Shown here: positions 1 through 9,010 of the stretch, piece after piece
How positions within the stretch are numbered: the stretch's first letter is position 1
Layout of the letters: every line of letters begins with the position of its first letter
DNA from: Aliidiomarina halalkaliphila
Lineage (GTDB): Bacteria; Pseudomonadota; Gammaproteobacteria; Enterobacterales; Alteromonadaceae
Direction: 5' to 3'
NCBI RefSeq assembly: GCF_007096385.1
Contig: NZ_VJWL01000001.1
Coordinates: 496,001-560,000, forward strand
Length of the DNA: 64,000 nt
The notes under the pieces: generated by a model
Told to the model about the DNA's origin: nothing
Database searches by the model: none
What the model saw: only the letters and a program-made list of their open reading frames with translations
Made by a program: the position numbers and the translations under genes

Positions 1-100
1 CCGCTGGGACACATTTTAAGTACAATAGCGCTCGAATTTAAACCTGTGCGCGTTCTGCGTGCAGATCCGTTTCATTCGAATAGCTGGGAAAGGTTTTCCA

Positions 101-1549
101 ATGACTGATGCGCATAATGATACAACGTTAAAAAGCTGGGAAGAGCGTCAAGACTACGCGGAAATGATGCAACCGCTGATTGGCCGTTTATACCGCACCA
201 AGGGAGTGGAGATTCTGGTATATGGCCGGAGCCTGTTAAATGGATCAACGATTGATATTATTAAAACGCATCGTTTAGTCCGCCAACACGAAGATCATAA
301 ACTTCGTCTGCGGGAAAGCTACCCCTTCCTTGCGGCACTTGCCGAGATGGATATTGCCCCAGCTCGTATCGATTTAGGTAAACTTGCCTTCGGCTACCAC
401 TTTGGTGGTCAGCGCAAAGATAATGAATCCGTTCAAGAATATTTAAACCGTAACCTTGTAGACATCATTGGTAAAGCCGATGACGTAGAGCCACGGGATG
501 TAGTGCTATATGGATTTGGTCGTATCGGTCGATTGTTAGCTCGCTTATTGATTGAGCGTAATGGAAACAACAACAAGCTGCGCTTACGGGCAATTGTAGT
601 GCGCGGTGGCGGCGAAGGGGACTTAGAAAAACGAGCGAGCTTGTTGCGCCGTGATTCAATCCATGGCCCATTTAATGGTTCAATCACCGTTGATCCGGAG
701 AACAATGCAATTAAAGCTAATGGTACGCGTATTCAGGTAATTTACGCGAATTCGCCGGATCAAGTAGATTACACCGCGTATGGCATCAAAGACGCGATTA
801 TTGTCGACAATACGGGTGTGTGGAGTGACGAAGCGGGTCTGGGTTTACATCTGAAAGCCAAGGGTGCCAAGAAAGTGTTGTTAACGGCGCCAGCGAAGGG
901 CGATATCAAAAACATCGTGCATGGCGTGAATCATGCAGACATCCTTCCAGAAGACTTAATTGTTTCGGCAGCGAGCTGTACCACGAACGCGATTACGCCG
1001 GTGCTGAAGGCGATTAACGATGAATTTGGTATTAAGAACGGTCATGTTGAAACCGTTCATGCGTATACCAACGACCAAAACCTCATTGATAACTACCACA
1101 AAGCCGAGCGTCGTGGACGTTCCGCGCCATTAAACATGGTGATTACCTCTACTGGTGCCGCGAAAGCGGTGGCAAAAGCGCTGCCGGAGCTGAAAGGCAA
1201 GCTCACGGGGAACGCCATTAGGGTACCTACACCGAATGTGTCTATGGCAATTATGAACCTGAATTTAAACCGCGAAACGGATCGGGATGGCTTGAATAAC
1301 TTCTTGCGTCACACCGCATTGCACTCAGAACTGCAGAACCAAATTGATTTTACCTCGTCGACGGAAATCGTTTCCTCTGACTTGGTGGGTAGTCGCTACG
1401 CGGGTATCGTTGATTCACAAGCCACTATCGTGGAAGGTGACCGGGCTGTGCTGTACGTTTGGTACGACAACGAGTTCGGTTATAGTTGCCAAGTGTTGCG
1501 CGTTATCCAAGACATGGCTGGTTTAGCGGTACCAAATATCCCCGCATAA
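101..1549 (+). CDS. gap: Glyceraldehyde-3-phosphate dehydrogenase, long form with N-terminal extension
   Basis: Converts glyceraldehyde 3-phosphate and NAD(P)+ to 1,3-bisphosphoglycerate in the cytosol. At 482 residues it is about 150 longer than classical GAPDH (about 335). The extra N-terminal part (residues 1-130) precedes the Rossmann motif VLYGFGRIGR. The catalytic motif SCTTNAITP places the nucleophile at Cys293, followed by the substrate-side HAYTNDQNLID segment and a C-terminal WYDNEFGYS. I chose the ATG at 101 because GGGAAAGG lies about 8 bases upstream; an in-frame start at 59 would add 14 residues without a ribosome site. Long GAPDHs of this kind are known in Shewanella, Vibrio and other marine gammaproteobacteria, but whether this one works in glycolysis or gluconeogenesis cannot be read from sequence. 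It is monocistronic and followed by a strong terminator. Confidence 0.93.
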   Translation: MTDAHNDTTLKSWEERQDYAEMMQPLIGRLYRTKGVEILVYGRSLLNGSTIDIIKTHRLVRQHEDHKLRLRESYPFLAALAEMDIAPARIDLGKLAFGYHFGGQRKDNESVQEYLNRNLVDIIGKADDVEPRDVVLYGFGRIGRLLARLLIERNGNNNKLRLRAIVVRGGGEGDLEKRASLLRRDSIHGPFNGSITVDPENNAIKANGTRIQVIYANSPDQVDYTAYGIKDAIIVDNTGVWSDEAGLGLHLKAKGAKKVLLTAPAKGDIKNIVHGVNHADILPEDLIVSAASCTTNAITPVLKAINDEFGIKNGHVETVHAYTNDQNLIDNYHKAERRGRSAPLNMVITSTGAAKAVAKALPELKGKLTGNAIRVPTPNVSMAIMNLNLNRETDRDGLNNFLRHTALHSELQNQIDFTSSTEIVSSDLVGSRYAGIVDSQATIVEGDRAVLYVWYDNEFGYSCQVLRVIQDMAGLAVPNIPA

Positions 1550-1563
1550 CGGGACATTTAAGT

Positions 1564-1591
1564 AAAGAAGCGCCCTTGTGGCGCTTCTTTT
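1564..1591 (+). terminator. Rho-independent terminator of the GAPDH gene
   Basis: A perfect 11-base stem (1564-1574 with 1580-1590) with a five-base loop ends in a T run, 15 bases after the GAPDH stop codon. Confidence 0.85.
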
Positions 1592-1643
1592 GTCTGAGGC
1601 GATCTGTTCGCTTTACGAGAATTCTTTAATACGAGGAAAACCT

Positions 1644-2771
1644 ATGCTCATTTCAACCGCATTTGATAGCGGCAATATCGAAGTGCTATCAGCGGATCGT
1701 CCTGATAATATCCGCTTGAATATTCGCAAAGATCATCAATCTGATTTTTATCAGTGGTTTCATTTTAAGTTGCTGAGCACGGCCGAGATTGAGCACACCC
1801 TTATCATTGAGAACGCATCGGGGTCGGCCTATCCAAAAGGCTGGGAAGGTTACCAGACCTTCGCGAGCTATGATCGGGACACCTGGTTCAGAGTGCCCAC
1901 TTCCTTTGACGGTAGTAAAGTAACCATTCAGTTTACGCCGGAGCAAGAAAGTGTATTTTTTGCCTACTTTATTCCCTATAGCTGGGAGCGACACTTGGAT
2001 CTGGTGCAATGGGCGCAGCAAAGTAGCTGGGTCGAGCAAAAGGTGCTTGGCACAACCCTTGATGGGCGTGAAATGAATTTACTCGTGATTGGTGAACCTG
2101 CAGAGCATAAGCGTTCGATTTGGATTACGGCGCGCCAGCATCCCGGCGAAACCATGGCCGAATGGTTTGTAGAGGGTATGTTGGAAGCTTTGCTCAACGA
2201 AGACGAGCCCGTATCTCGCCAACTCCTTGAACAATGTGTTTTCTATGTGGTTCCAAACATGAATCCAGACGGCAGTGTTCGTGGGCATTTGCGCACCAAT
2301 GCAGCAGGTGTCAACTTGAATCGTGAGTGGAAGACCCCAACGATAGAGAAAAGTCCGGAAGTGTTTCATGTGCTGAACATGATGGATGAAGTTGGCGTGG
2401 ATATGTACTTGGATATCCACGGTGATGAGAATATTCCGTATAATTTCATTGCTGGTGCAGAGGGGATCCCATCCTATGATGACCGGCATGCGCAGCTCGA
2501 GGCATCATTTCGTGCCGCTTACCTGCAGGCCACCGCTGAGTTCCAGACCACCTACGGTTACGATAAAGATGAACCAGGCAAGGCCAATTTAACAGTGGCG
2601 AGTAATGCCGTAGCAGAACGTTTTCGTTGCTTGGCCTTTACTGTCGAAATGCCGTTTAAAGATAACGACGACTTACCGGAGCCTTATCAGCAGTGGTCGG
2701 ATGTACGATCACAACAATTTGGTCGTGATACCTTGCGGGCCATACTGGCGGTAGCGCCTCGCTTGCGTTAA
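1644..2771 (+). CDS. M14-type cytosolic carboxypeptidase (CCP/Nna1-like)
   Basis: Zinc metallocarboxypeptidase of 375 residues, predicted to trim C-terminal residues from peptides or proteins in the cytosol, since no signal peptide is visible. Residues 1-125 form the beta-rich N-terminal domain typical of the cytosolic carboxypeptidase subfamily. The catalytic domain carries RQHPGETMAEW (zinc ligands His and Glu), NMNPDGSVRGH followed by NLNREW (substrate-binding Arg and Asn), DIHGDE (third zinc ligand His) and the C-terminal TVEMPFKDND with the catalytic Glu. The ATG at 1644 is preceded by GAGG about 8 bases upstream; a start at 1578 would lie inside the preceding terminator. Substrates of bacterial members are poorly known. 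Its neighbours do not form an operon with it. Confidence 0.9.
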   Translation: MLISTAFDSGNIEVLSADRPDNIRLNIRKDHQSDFYQWFHFKLLSTAEIEHTLIIENASGSAYPKGWEGYQTFASYDRDTWFRVPTSFDGSKVTIQFTPEQESVFFAYFIPYSWERHLDLVQWAQQSSWVEQKVLGTTLDGREMNLLVIGEPAEHKRSIWITARQHPGETMAEWFVEGMLEALLNEDEPVSRQLLEQCVFYVVPNMNPDGSVRGHLRTNAAGVNLNREWKTPTIEKSPEVFHVLNMMDEVGVDMYLDIHGDENIPYNFIAGAEGIPSYDDRHAQLEASFRAAYLQATAEFQTTYGYDKDEPGKANLTVASNAVAERFRCLAFTVEMPFKDNDDLPEPYQQWSDVRSQQFGRDTLRAILAVAPRLR

Positions 2772-2795
2772 CCCGGTGAAGCGCAATGAGCAATA

Positions 2796-2826
2796 AAAAA
2801 ACGGAGGCATGTGCCTCCGTTTTTTA
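2796..2826. terminator. Bidirectional terminator between convergent genes
   Basis: A 13-base perfect stem (GGAGGCA core) flanked by an A run on the left and a T run on the right, so it can stop both the carboxypeptidase transcript and the convergent symporter transcript. Confidence 0.88.
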
Positions 2827-2848
2827 TCTGTTTTACAACTGCTTATGC

Positions 2849-4402
2849 CTAAGGATTATTCTTGTCCTCAGCGGCAGCAACATTCGCAGCGGCTTCTGCA
2901 CGTTGTCTGGCTAAACGTTTCACCCAGAAATCGGCCTTCTTGATCCCTAGCTTTTCCGGATCAAAGGTAATGGGACCACCCGCTTTTTTCTGTGCTTCGT
3001 AGTCGCGCAAACAGGTCATCGCAGGTTTGGCAACAAAGAATATCGCGAGAATACCGAGAATGTTAATCCAGGCCATTAAACCCACACCGATATCACCAAG
3101 ATTCCAGATGTAGCCGGAACTGTTCACTGTACCGTAGGCCACCATAAACATAATCACAAATTTCACAAGGTTGAGAGAGATCTTCCCTTTAAAATAGCGA
3201 TTTAAGTACGAAACATTGGTTTCCGCAATGTAGTAGTAAGCCAGTATGGTGGTAAAGGCAAAGAAGAAAATGGCAATGCCGACAAAGCCTTGCCCAAAGT
3301 CTCCAAATACACTGGATAACGCAAGTTGAGTAAAGGCCGGAGATGCAACTTCGGTGGCAGCATCTACGTTCTGAACAATCATGGTCCCTGTACCCGCAAC
3401 CACATTAAAATCTTCGGTTTGGATGTTAAATTGCTGGGTAATCAGAATCATGAGTGCCGTTGCGGTACATACGAACAAGGTGTCTACATATACTGAGAAC
3501 GCTTGTACCAAACCTTGTTGCGCCGGATGATCAACCTCTGCAGCAGAGGAGGCGTGAGGGCCTGTACCTTGACCAGCTTCGTTAGAGTAAATACCACGAC
3601 GCACACCCCAGCCAATAGCCGCACCAAATCCAGCCTGCGCAGTAAAGGCATCGGTGAAGATCATGGCAAATATCCCTGGTACCTGATTAAAGTTTAGAAA
3701 AACAATAACAAGCGCCATAATGATGTACGCCAACGCCATAAAGGGGACAACGATCTGGGTAAAGTTGGCAATACGCTTAATACCACCAAAGATAATAAAC
3801 CCAAGTACAATCAAGATAACCGCAAGCGCGATTAACTTGTTGGATCCTACATCACCGTAGTCAGTGGTCACCATATTACCGTCACCAAACACGTGTGTAA
3901 CGGCATTACCGACCGCGTTCGCTTGAATTCCCGGTAAGAAAATACCGCAGGCAACAATAGCGGAAACGGCGAATAGAATTGCCAACCACTTTTGTCCTAG
4001 CGCCTTTTCAAAGTAATAAGCTGGGCCACCACGATATTGGCCTTCGTCTTCTACTTTATATATCTGACCGAGGGTTGACTCTGCAAAGGCTGTTGAAGCA
4101 CCCAGAAAAGCCACGACCCACATCCAGAAAACGGCGCCGGGCCCACCGAAGCCGATGGCCGCGGCCACACCGGCAATATTACCGACGCCTACACGACCAG
4201 AAAGGGTCACTGCAAGTGCTTGAAACGAAGAAATGCCTTGCTTGGATGTATTACCGCTAAAGAGTAAGCGAACCATCTCGCGAAAGTGACGTACCTGCGC
4301 AAAACGCGTCAGGATGGAGTAGAACAAGCCGGCGGCTAGGCACAGAACGACGAGTGCCGGGCTCCAAACGATATTGTTCACCGTATTGACCAGTGCTTCC
4401 AT
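2849..4402 (-). CDS. AGCS-family sodium:alanine/glycine symporter
   Basis: Inner-membrane secondary transporter of 517 residues, predicted to import alanine or glycine with Na+ (or H+). It has about 10-11 hydrophobic segments, starting with VVLCLAAGLFYSILT, and the AGCS family signatures ALAVTLSGRVGVGNIAGVAA near the N terminus and GVRRGIYSNEAGQGTGPHA in the middle. The C-terminal tail (about residues 470-517) is hydrophilic and charged. It is a single gene on the reverse strand, convergent with the carboxypeptidase gene, and shares that gene's terminator. It fits an amino-acid-consuming marine lifestyle together with the glutamate and leucine dehydrogenases in the window. Substrate and coupling ion are inferred from the family only. 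Confidence 0.93.
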   Translation of the reverse strand: MEALVNTVNNIVWSPALVVLCLAAGLFYSILTRFAQVRHFREMVRLLFSGNTSKQGISSFQALAVTLSGRVGVGNIAGVAAAIGFGGPGAVFWMWVVAFLGASTAFAESTLGQIYKVEDEGQYRGGPAYYFEKALGQKWLAILFAVSAIVACGIFLPGIQANAVGNAVTHVFGDGNMVTTDYGDVGSNKLIALAVILIVLGFIIFGGIKRIANFTQIVVPFMALAYIIMALVIVFLNFNQVPGIFAMIFTDAFTAQAGFGAAIGWGVRRGIYSNEAGQGTGPHASSAAEVDHPAQQGLVQAFSVYVDTLFVCTATALMILITQQFNIQTEDFNVVAGTGTMIVQNVDAATEVASPAFTQLALSSVFGDFGQGFVGIAIFFFAFTTILAYYYIAETNVSYLNRYFKGKISLNLVKFVIMFMVAYGTVNSSGYIWNLGDIGVGLMAWINILGILAIFFVAKPAMTCLRDYEAQKKAGGPITFDPEKLGIKKADFWVKRLARQRAEAAANVAAAEDKNNP

Positions 4403-4628
4403 TGGTTTCCCCTGATTGTTATGGAATTGTTGTTTTTAACCCTGCATACTCTGCCATAGTTCATTTAAAAGCTCTATGCTTTGCTGCGGCTTTAGTAGCA
4501 CTGAATCGCACGTTGGTCGAAAAGTTTGTACAAAACAGCTGATTTTGGTCGATTGCCCACTGACAGTGGGTGAATCTGCCGGTCTGCACTGTTATCATGG
4601 GCCCTCGAGCGAAGGATAGGAGAAATCG

Positions 4629-4961
4629 ATGGCGATCATTAGTTGCCCAGGCTGTGGTAAGAAAGTTTCCGATAAAGCGGCAACCTGCGACCATTGTGGA
4701 TTCATGTTGGGAGCTCATGATAGTGAGAGTTTAGCGCGTAAATCACGCTTACAACGTTCACAGCAATTGAGTCGGTTAGTGAGTCAACAAATGTTGGCGA
4801 TATTGTTATTCATTGCGGGAATAGGTGCTTTTTTCTATGATTGGGGTACTACGGGGATGGGTCCTTGGATTCCATATATCGGTGGTGTGCTGGCAGCCAT
4901 AAGCTTTATTTGGTATCTGATTACGCGCGGCCGAATTTATATTTTGAAGAAACAGCGGTAA
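4629..4961 (+). CDS. Small zinc-ribbon membrane protein
   Basis: A 110-residue protein with an N-terminal zinc ribbon, CPGCGKKVSDKAATCDHCG (two CxxC knuckles, residues 6-24), a basic Gln/Ser-rich linker, and two hydrophobic segments (about residues 55-70 and 78-97) ending in a basic tail. The arrangement suggests an inner-membrane protein with a cytosolic metal-binding head. The ribosome site AGGAGAAA is well placed before the ATG at 4629. It opens a co-directional cluster running to prc, with only 9 bases before the next gene. Function unknown; zinc ribbons of this type often mediate protein contacts. Confidence 0.85.
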   Translation: MAIISCPGCGKKVSDKAATCDHCGFMLGAHDSESLARKSRLQRSQQLSRLVSQQMLAILLFIAGIGAFFYDWGTTGMGPWIPYIGGVLAAISFIWYLITRGRIYILKKQR

Positions 4962-4970
4962 CTGAAGAAT

Positions 4971-5291
4971 ATGCAGTACGATGATGTATTAAGGGCCGTC
5001 ACCCCAGAGATCTACGAGCGCATGAAAGAAGCTGTGGAAACAGGGCGCTGGCCTGATGGGCAGAAGCTCTCAGCAGCTCAGCTTGAGAATGCCATGGAGA
5101 TTGTTATGGTGTATCAAGCGCGACGGCTCAACCAAACCGATCACTTTTCAATTAATAACGCAGGCGAGCTTGTGTTTAAAACCAAAGGCGATTTGCGCAG
5201 GGAATTGCGCGACCGTGCCGGCTTACCCTCTGATGAAGCGACCATAGCCCGTTTTTCTATTGAGCCTGACTCTGATTCGGAGGCATCCTAA
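4971..5291 (+). CDS. yeaC: DUF1315 family protein (YeaC-like)
   Basis: A 106-residue soluble protein matching the E. coli YeaC pattern: MTPE-like start (AVTPEIYERMKEAVETGRWP), central YQARRLNQTDHFSI, and KTKGDLRREL near the end. It is mostly helical and charged with an acidic tail; no enzymatic motif is visible. The function of the family is not established. The stop codon is immediately followed by the ATG of msrC, so the two are probably translationally linked. The name rests on recalled resemblance rather than a search. Confidence 0.82.
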   Translation: MQYDDVLRAVTPEIYERMKEAVETGRWPDGQKLSAAQLENAMEIVMVYQARRLNQTDHFSINNAGELVFKTKGDLRRELRDRAGLPSDEATIARFSIEPDSDSEAS

Positions 5292-5792
5292 ATGTTTGTT
5301 GTTGAATCACATTCCGACAAGGGGACTGCGGATTTCTACGCGTCTTTAGGTAAACAACTTGCTGCGCTTACTTCCAGCGAACCAGACCTCATTGCGAACC
5401 TCGCAAATATCAGCGCGGTTCTCTATGATCAGATTGATCGTTTAAATTGGCTTGGCTTTTATATTGTCAAACAAGATGAATTGGTGCTAGGCCCGTTTCA
5501 GGGTAAAGTGGCATGTGTTCGTATCGGTCATGGTAAAGGTGTGTGTGGTGCCGCATGGGCGACTGGAAAAACACAACGTGTCGATGATGTTCACGCATTC
5601 CCCGGGCATATTGCTTGTGATAGTGCGAGCAACTCAGAACTCGTAGTGCCAATTTTTTATCAGGGTAAGGTGGTGGCGGTGCTTGATATTGATAGTCCAG
5701 AAACCGAACGCTTTACGGCAGATGATCAGGCAGGAGTGGAAGCGCTTATGCCTGTGTTTGAACAGTTAGCCTGGGATCAGGTGGCGGCGTAG
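5292..5792 (+). CDS. msrC: Free methionine-(R)-sulfoxide reductase, GAF domain
   Basis: A 166-residue cytosolic GAF-domain enzyme that reduces free L-methionine-(R)-sulfoxide to methionine (YebR/fRMsr family). The three catalytic cysteines are all present at residues 75, 85 and 109, with spacings of 10 and 24 identical to those of E. coli fRMsr (84, 94, 118). The surrounding motif KVACVRIGHGKGVCG is typical, as is the SELVVPIF strand. It begins directly after the yeaC stop codon. Position upstream of proQ and prc parallels the yebR-proQ-prc neighbourhood of enterobacteria. Role: repair of oxidised methionine. Confidence 0.93.
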   Translation: MFVVESHSDKGTADFYASLGKQLAALTSSEPDLIANLANISAVLYDQIDRLNWLGFYIVKQDELVLGPFQGKVACVRIGHGKGVCGAAWATGKTQRVDDVHAFPGHIACDSASNSELVVPIFYQGKVVAVLDIDSPETERFTADDQAGVEALMPVFEQLAWDQVAA

Positions 5793-5803
5793 GGAGTAGT
5801 CAC

Positions 5804-6121
5804 GTGGATCTCGATTTTGATGTTCGACCTTATTTAGTGTCGATTACCGATATGGAATTCTTCGAGGAAGACGCAGAACAAGCGGCGGACCATTTGAATG
5901 CCATGATCTACGCCATACATAAAGCAACAGCCCACGGGGGCTTTTGGACCCACGAAAACATTGAACAACTCGTGGTAGAGATTTCCGACCTCTGGTTACG
6001 GGAACCTGGATTGTTAGAATCCGATACAGACGAGCTCGAAGATTATATTACTCATTTGGTACAGCGAATTGAGCAAGATGCTGAGCCAGATGATTCAACT
6101 GAAGTGCTAGACGAAGGTTAA
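5804..6121 (+). CDS. Uncharacterised small acidic protein between msrC and proQ
   Basis: A 105-residue protein that I do not recognise. It is strongly acidic, especially at the C terminus (DAEPDDSTEVLDEG), and probably helical, with no cysteine, signal peptide or membrane segment. The start is a GTG at 5804 preceded by GGGAGTAG; no ATG alternative lies near. It is 11 bases after msrC and 3 bases before proQ, so it is almost certainly co-transcribed with them. The acidic character and contact with the gene for the basic RNA chaperone ProQ are suggestive, but no function can be assigned. Confidence 0.8.
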   Translation: MDLDFDVRPYLVSITDMEFFEEDAEQAADHLNAMIYAIHKATAHGGFWTHENIEQLVVEISDLWLREPGLLESDTDELEDYITHLVQRIEQDAEPDDSTEVLDEG

Positions 6122-6124
6122 ACA

Positions 6125-6793
6125 ATGGAAAAATCGGCAAAGTTCTCTACCAGTAAAGAAGTGATTGCATATTTGGCAGAGCAGTTCCCAGCATGTTTCA
6201 CACTGGATGGAGATGCGCGCCCACTGAAAATCGGAATTTTCGAGGATCTCGCGGCCCGTTTGGCAGATGATGAGAAAGTGAGTAAAACGCGAATTCGTTC
6301 GGCTTTGCGCTTATATACTAGCTCATGGCGCTATTTACGCGGTGTAAAGGCTGGTGTTCAGCGCGTTGATCTTGACGGTGCAGACGCAGGCCTGGTTGAA
6401 GCTGATCATGAAGCTCATGCAGTAGAGCAGTTGCAAGCGTCGCAAGCCCGCGCCAAGGCACGTAAGGCCGAACTTGCGGCAGAAAGTAAACCTACTGCGA
6501 CTAAACCACGTAAACAGCAGAACAAACCTAAACATACGAAGGTCAAAGAAAACAAAGGAAGTGGACCTAGAAAGTCGCGATCGCGTTCGGCAGATATACC
6601 GAAACGGCCGCAAGGACCACTTACCGCAGTGAACCCGGATGCTGTAACTGTTGGTCAACAGGTCCAGGTTCAAGTAGGTAGTTTGCCGGTACAAGGCGTA
6701 GTTACTGACCTCGAAAAGAACGACGCGCAAGTTCAGTTGCCATCAGGAATGACCGTTCGGGTCCCAGTGGCTGAGTTATTTCGCGTCGGATAG
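6125..6793 (+). CDS. proQ: RNA chaperone ProQ
   Basis: A 222-residue RNA-binding protein that matches and stabilises sRNAs and mRNA 3' ends. Residues 1-120 form the FinO/ProQ domain ([18 protein letters not shown], then [19 protein letters not shown]). A basic, low-complexity linker of about 60 residues rich in Lys, Ala, Arg and Ser follows, and residues 170-222 form the Tudor-like C-terminal domain ([20 protein letters not shown]... [12 protein letters not shown]). Length and layout match E. coli ProQ (232 residues). It sits 8 bases upstream of prc, the same pairing as in enterobacteria. Confidence 0.96.
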   Translation: MEKSAKFSTSKEVIAYLAEQFPACFTLDGDARPLKIGIFEDLAARLADDEKVSKTRIRSALRLYTSSWRYLRGVKAGVQRVDLDGADAGLVEADHEAHAVEQLQASQARAKARKAELAAESKPTATKPRKQQNKPKHTKVKENKGSGPRKSRSRSADIPKRPQGPLTAVNPDAVTVGQQVQVQVGSLPVQGVVTDLEKNDAQVQLPSGMTVRVPVAELFRVG

Positions 6794-6801
6794 GAGTTTG
6801 A

Positions 6802-8844
6802 ATGATTAAGCAAGCAGTTCAATGGGTTGTATTTGTCGCTCTATTTTTAGCGCTCAGCGTCAATGCTGTTGCTACAGACTATACGGTATCAGATATTCCA
6901 AAGCTGACGCCTGAGTCGCAGCATAAAGCAGCGAGTCGCCGCATCGCGTCGTACTTTACCCGTTATCATTACAGTCAAGTGGAGCTGGACACTGCGATGT
7001 CTCAGCAAATTTTTGATCGTTATTTTGAACAGCTTGATTACAATCGGATGTTTTTGCTTGAGAGCGATATTGAACGCTTCAAGAAGTATCGCGATTCCTT
7101 TCATGAAAAGCTCATAGCAGGTGAACTTGAAGTGGCCTTTGCCATTCACCAAGTAAATTTGGAACGTCGTTTCGAGCGGTTTGCATACGCATTAGCACTG
7201 CTTGAGAATGAGTCGTTCAACTTTGAGGAAGAAGGCGAATTTGTATTTGATCGGTCTGAGGCTCCATGGGCAACTACGTCTGAGGAACTTGATCATATTT
7301 GGAACAAGCGGGTGCGCAACGACGCCTTAAACTTGGCAATGGCAGGTCGTGAAGACGATGAGATCATTGAAAATCTCAAGCGGCGCTATACCGCCGCATT
7401 GCAGCGTATGACCCAAGCTCAAAGTGAAGATGCATTCCAAGTTGTCATGAATGCTTTTGCTCGCAGCGTCGATGCGCACACTAGTTATCTTTCACCCCGC
7501 AACGCAGAACGCTTCCAACAGAACATGAACCTATCTCTCGAGGGGATTGGTGCATTGCTGCAATCGGAATTCGATTACACAGTGATTCGTTCGTTGGTTC
7601 CTGGTGGTCCGGCAGAACAGTCCGGGGAGTTATCGCCTAATGACCGCATTATTGGTGTGGCCCAAGGGGATCAGGAATTTGTCGATATTATCGGTATGCG
7701 TCTTGATGACGTGGTGCAATTGATCACAGGTCCGAAGGGCAGCGTGGTTCGATTGCAAGTTTTGCGTGACGGTCAGGGCGCTGGTGCAGCTCCAGAAATC
7801 GTGGAAATTACCCGTGACGAAGTCCGTTTGGAAGATCGGGAAGCGAAACTGCGCGTTGAAGTGACAGGTGACGAGCGTCGGATCGGCGTTATAGAGATTC
7901 CAAGTTTCTACAACAACCTTACCGAACATGTGAAAAAGCATTTGATAACCTTACAGAATGAGCCAGTAGATGCATTGATTATCGATTTACGCGGCAATGG
8001 CGGTGGTGCATTAAATGAGTCGATCACGTTAACGGGGTTGTTTATTCCTGGTGGTCCTGTCGTGCAAGTACGCGAAAGTTCGGGTCGGGTTGAAGTAAGT
8101 ACGGATAACGATGCTACAGTGTTTTATGACGGTCCTATGGTCGTTATGGTGGATCGTTTTAGCGCATCGGCATCAGAGATTTTTGCGGCAGCTATGCAAG
8201 ATTATGAGCGCGCTCTAGTGATTGGCGAAAACACCTTTGGTAAGGGAACGGTACAGCAACATCGGGGCCTGCAACGTCGTTTTGATTTGCATCAGAATCC
8301 GATGGGAAGTGTGCAATACACCATGGCAAAATTTTACCGCATCACGGGTGGTTCAACCCAGCATAAGGGCGTAGTTCCTGATATAGCGTTCCCAAGCTTG
8401 ATCGATCCAGATGAATTTGGCGAAAGTCGGGCTGATAACGCTTTACCGTGGGACCAAATCGAGCCGATTGAATTCCGTGGGTTTTCCATGGTGAATCATG
8501 GGTTGATTCAAGATCTCACTGAGCGTTATCAAGAGCGGATCGGGAAAAATCCAGAGTTTACATATATTCAAGAAGACATTGAGCGCTATCGTACATTGCG
8601 TGAGCGCACCGCAATCACGCTTGTAAAAGCGGAGCGAGAAGCGGAGTCAAAGCGGGAGCGTGAGCGTAACCTTGCACGGGTGAATGAGCGATTACAGCGC
8701 GCAGGCAAAGACCCGGTAGAATCGCTTGATGATGTGGATAGCGACTTCACTGAGCCGGATCCTTTTATGCAAGAGGCCGTGTTCATTACCTTAGATTACC
8801 TCGAGCGACTCCATGCAACCGACAGTAATGTTGCAATTCGCTAA
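6802..8844 (+). CDS. prc: Tail-specific periplasmic protease Prc (Tsp)
   Basis: A 680-residue S41A serine protease that degrades or processes periplasmic proteins from their C termini; in E. coli it trims FtsI and degrades MepS with NlpI. A signal peptide covers roughly residues 1-24 (ending in NAVATD). An N-terminal helical region is followed by a PDZ domain (about residues 235-330; EGIGALLQSEFDYTVIRSLV), then the protease core with SASASEIFAAA (catalytic Ser near 456) and FGKGTVQQ (Lys481), a 25-residue spacing as in E. coli. The C terminus carries the DUF3340-like charged helical part. Length is nearly that of E. coli Prc (682). Last gene of the cluster that begins at 4629. Confidence 0.96.
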   Translation: MIKQAVQWVVFVALFLALSVNAVATDYTVSDIPKLTPESQHKAASRRIASYFTRYHYSQVELDTAMSQQIFDRYFEQLDYNRMFLLESDIERFKKYRDSFHEKLIAGELEVAFAIHQVNLERRFERFAYALALLENESFNFEEEGEFVFDRSEAPWATTSEELDHIWNKRVRNDALNLAMAGREDDEIIENLKRRYTAALQRMTQAQSEDAFQVVMNAFARSVDAHTSYLSPRNAERFQQNMNLSLEGIGALLQSEFDYTVIRSLVPGGPAEQSGELSPNDRIIGVAQGDQEFVDIIGMRLDDVVQLITGPKGSVVRLQVLRDGQGAGAAPEIVEITRDEVRLEDREAKLRVEVTGDERRIGVIEIPSFYNNLTEHVKKHLITLQNEPVDALIIDLRGNGGGALNESITLTGLFIPGGPVVQVRESSGRVEVSTDNDATVFYDGPMVVMVDRFSASASEIFAAAMQDYERALVIGENTFGKGTVQQHRGLQRRFDLHQNPMGSVQYTMAKFYRITGGSTQHKGVVPDIAFPSLIDPDEFGESRADNALPWDQIEPIEFRGFSMVNHGLIQDLTERYQERIGKNPEFTYIQEDIERYRTLRERTAITLVKAEREAESKRERERNLARVNERLQRAGKDPVESLDDVDSDFTEPDPFMQEAVFITLDYLERLHATDSNVAIR

Positions 8845-8877
8845 TAAGCAGAGGTAAGGTACATCACGTTATATACG

Positions 8878-8902
8878 AAAGGGCCTGGTTTACAGGCCCT
8901 TT
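8878..8902 (+). terminator. Probable terminator after prc
   Basis: A perfect 10-base stem (AAAGGGCCTG with its complement) and five-base loop, 33 bases after the prc stop. The T run is short (three bases), so termination may be partial. Confidence 0.65.
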
Positions 8903-9010
8903 GCGCTGTTACAGAGCATTAGAAGATAATAATAAACAGGAACAGCACTCAAGTTGTTCTCATCCGACACAATACCGATACCAATAACGACACAATAACG
9001 GTTTATTTTT

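Noticed and set aside
2079-2489. Antisense open frame of 136 codons in the carboxypeptidase gene
   Set aside because: Shadow of a strongly conserved metallopeptidase; no family motif and no ribosome site.
4403-4628. A promoter for the zinc-ribbon to prc cluster
   Set aside because: A TATCAT hexamer is visible near 4593, but no -35 element at acceptable spacing could be found.
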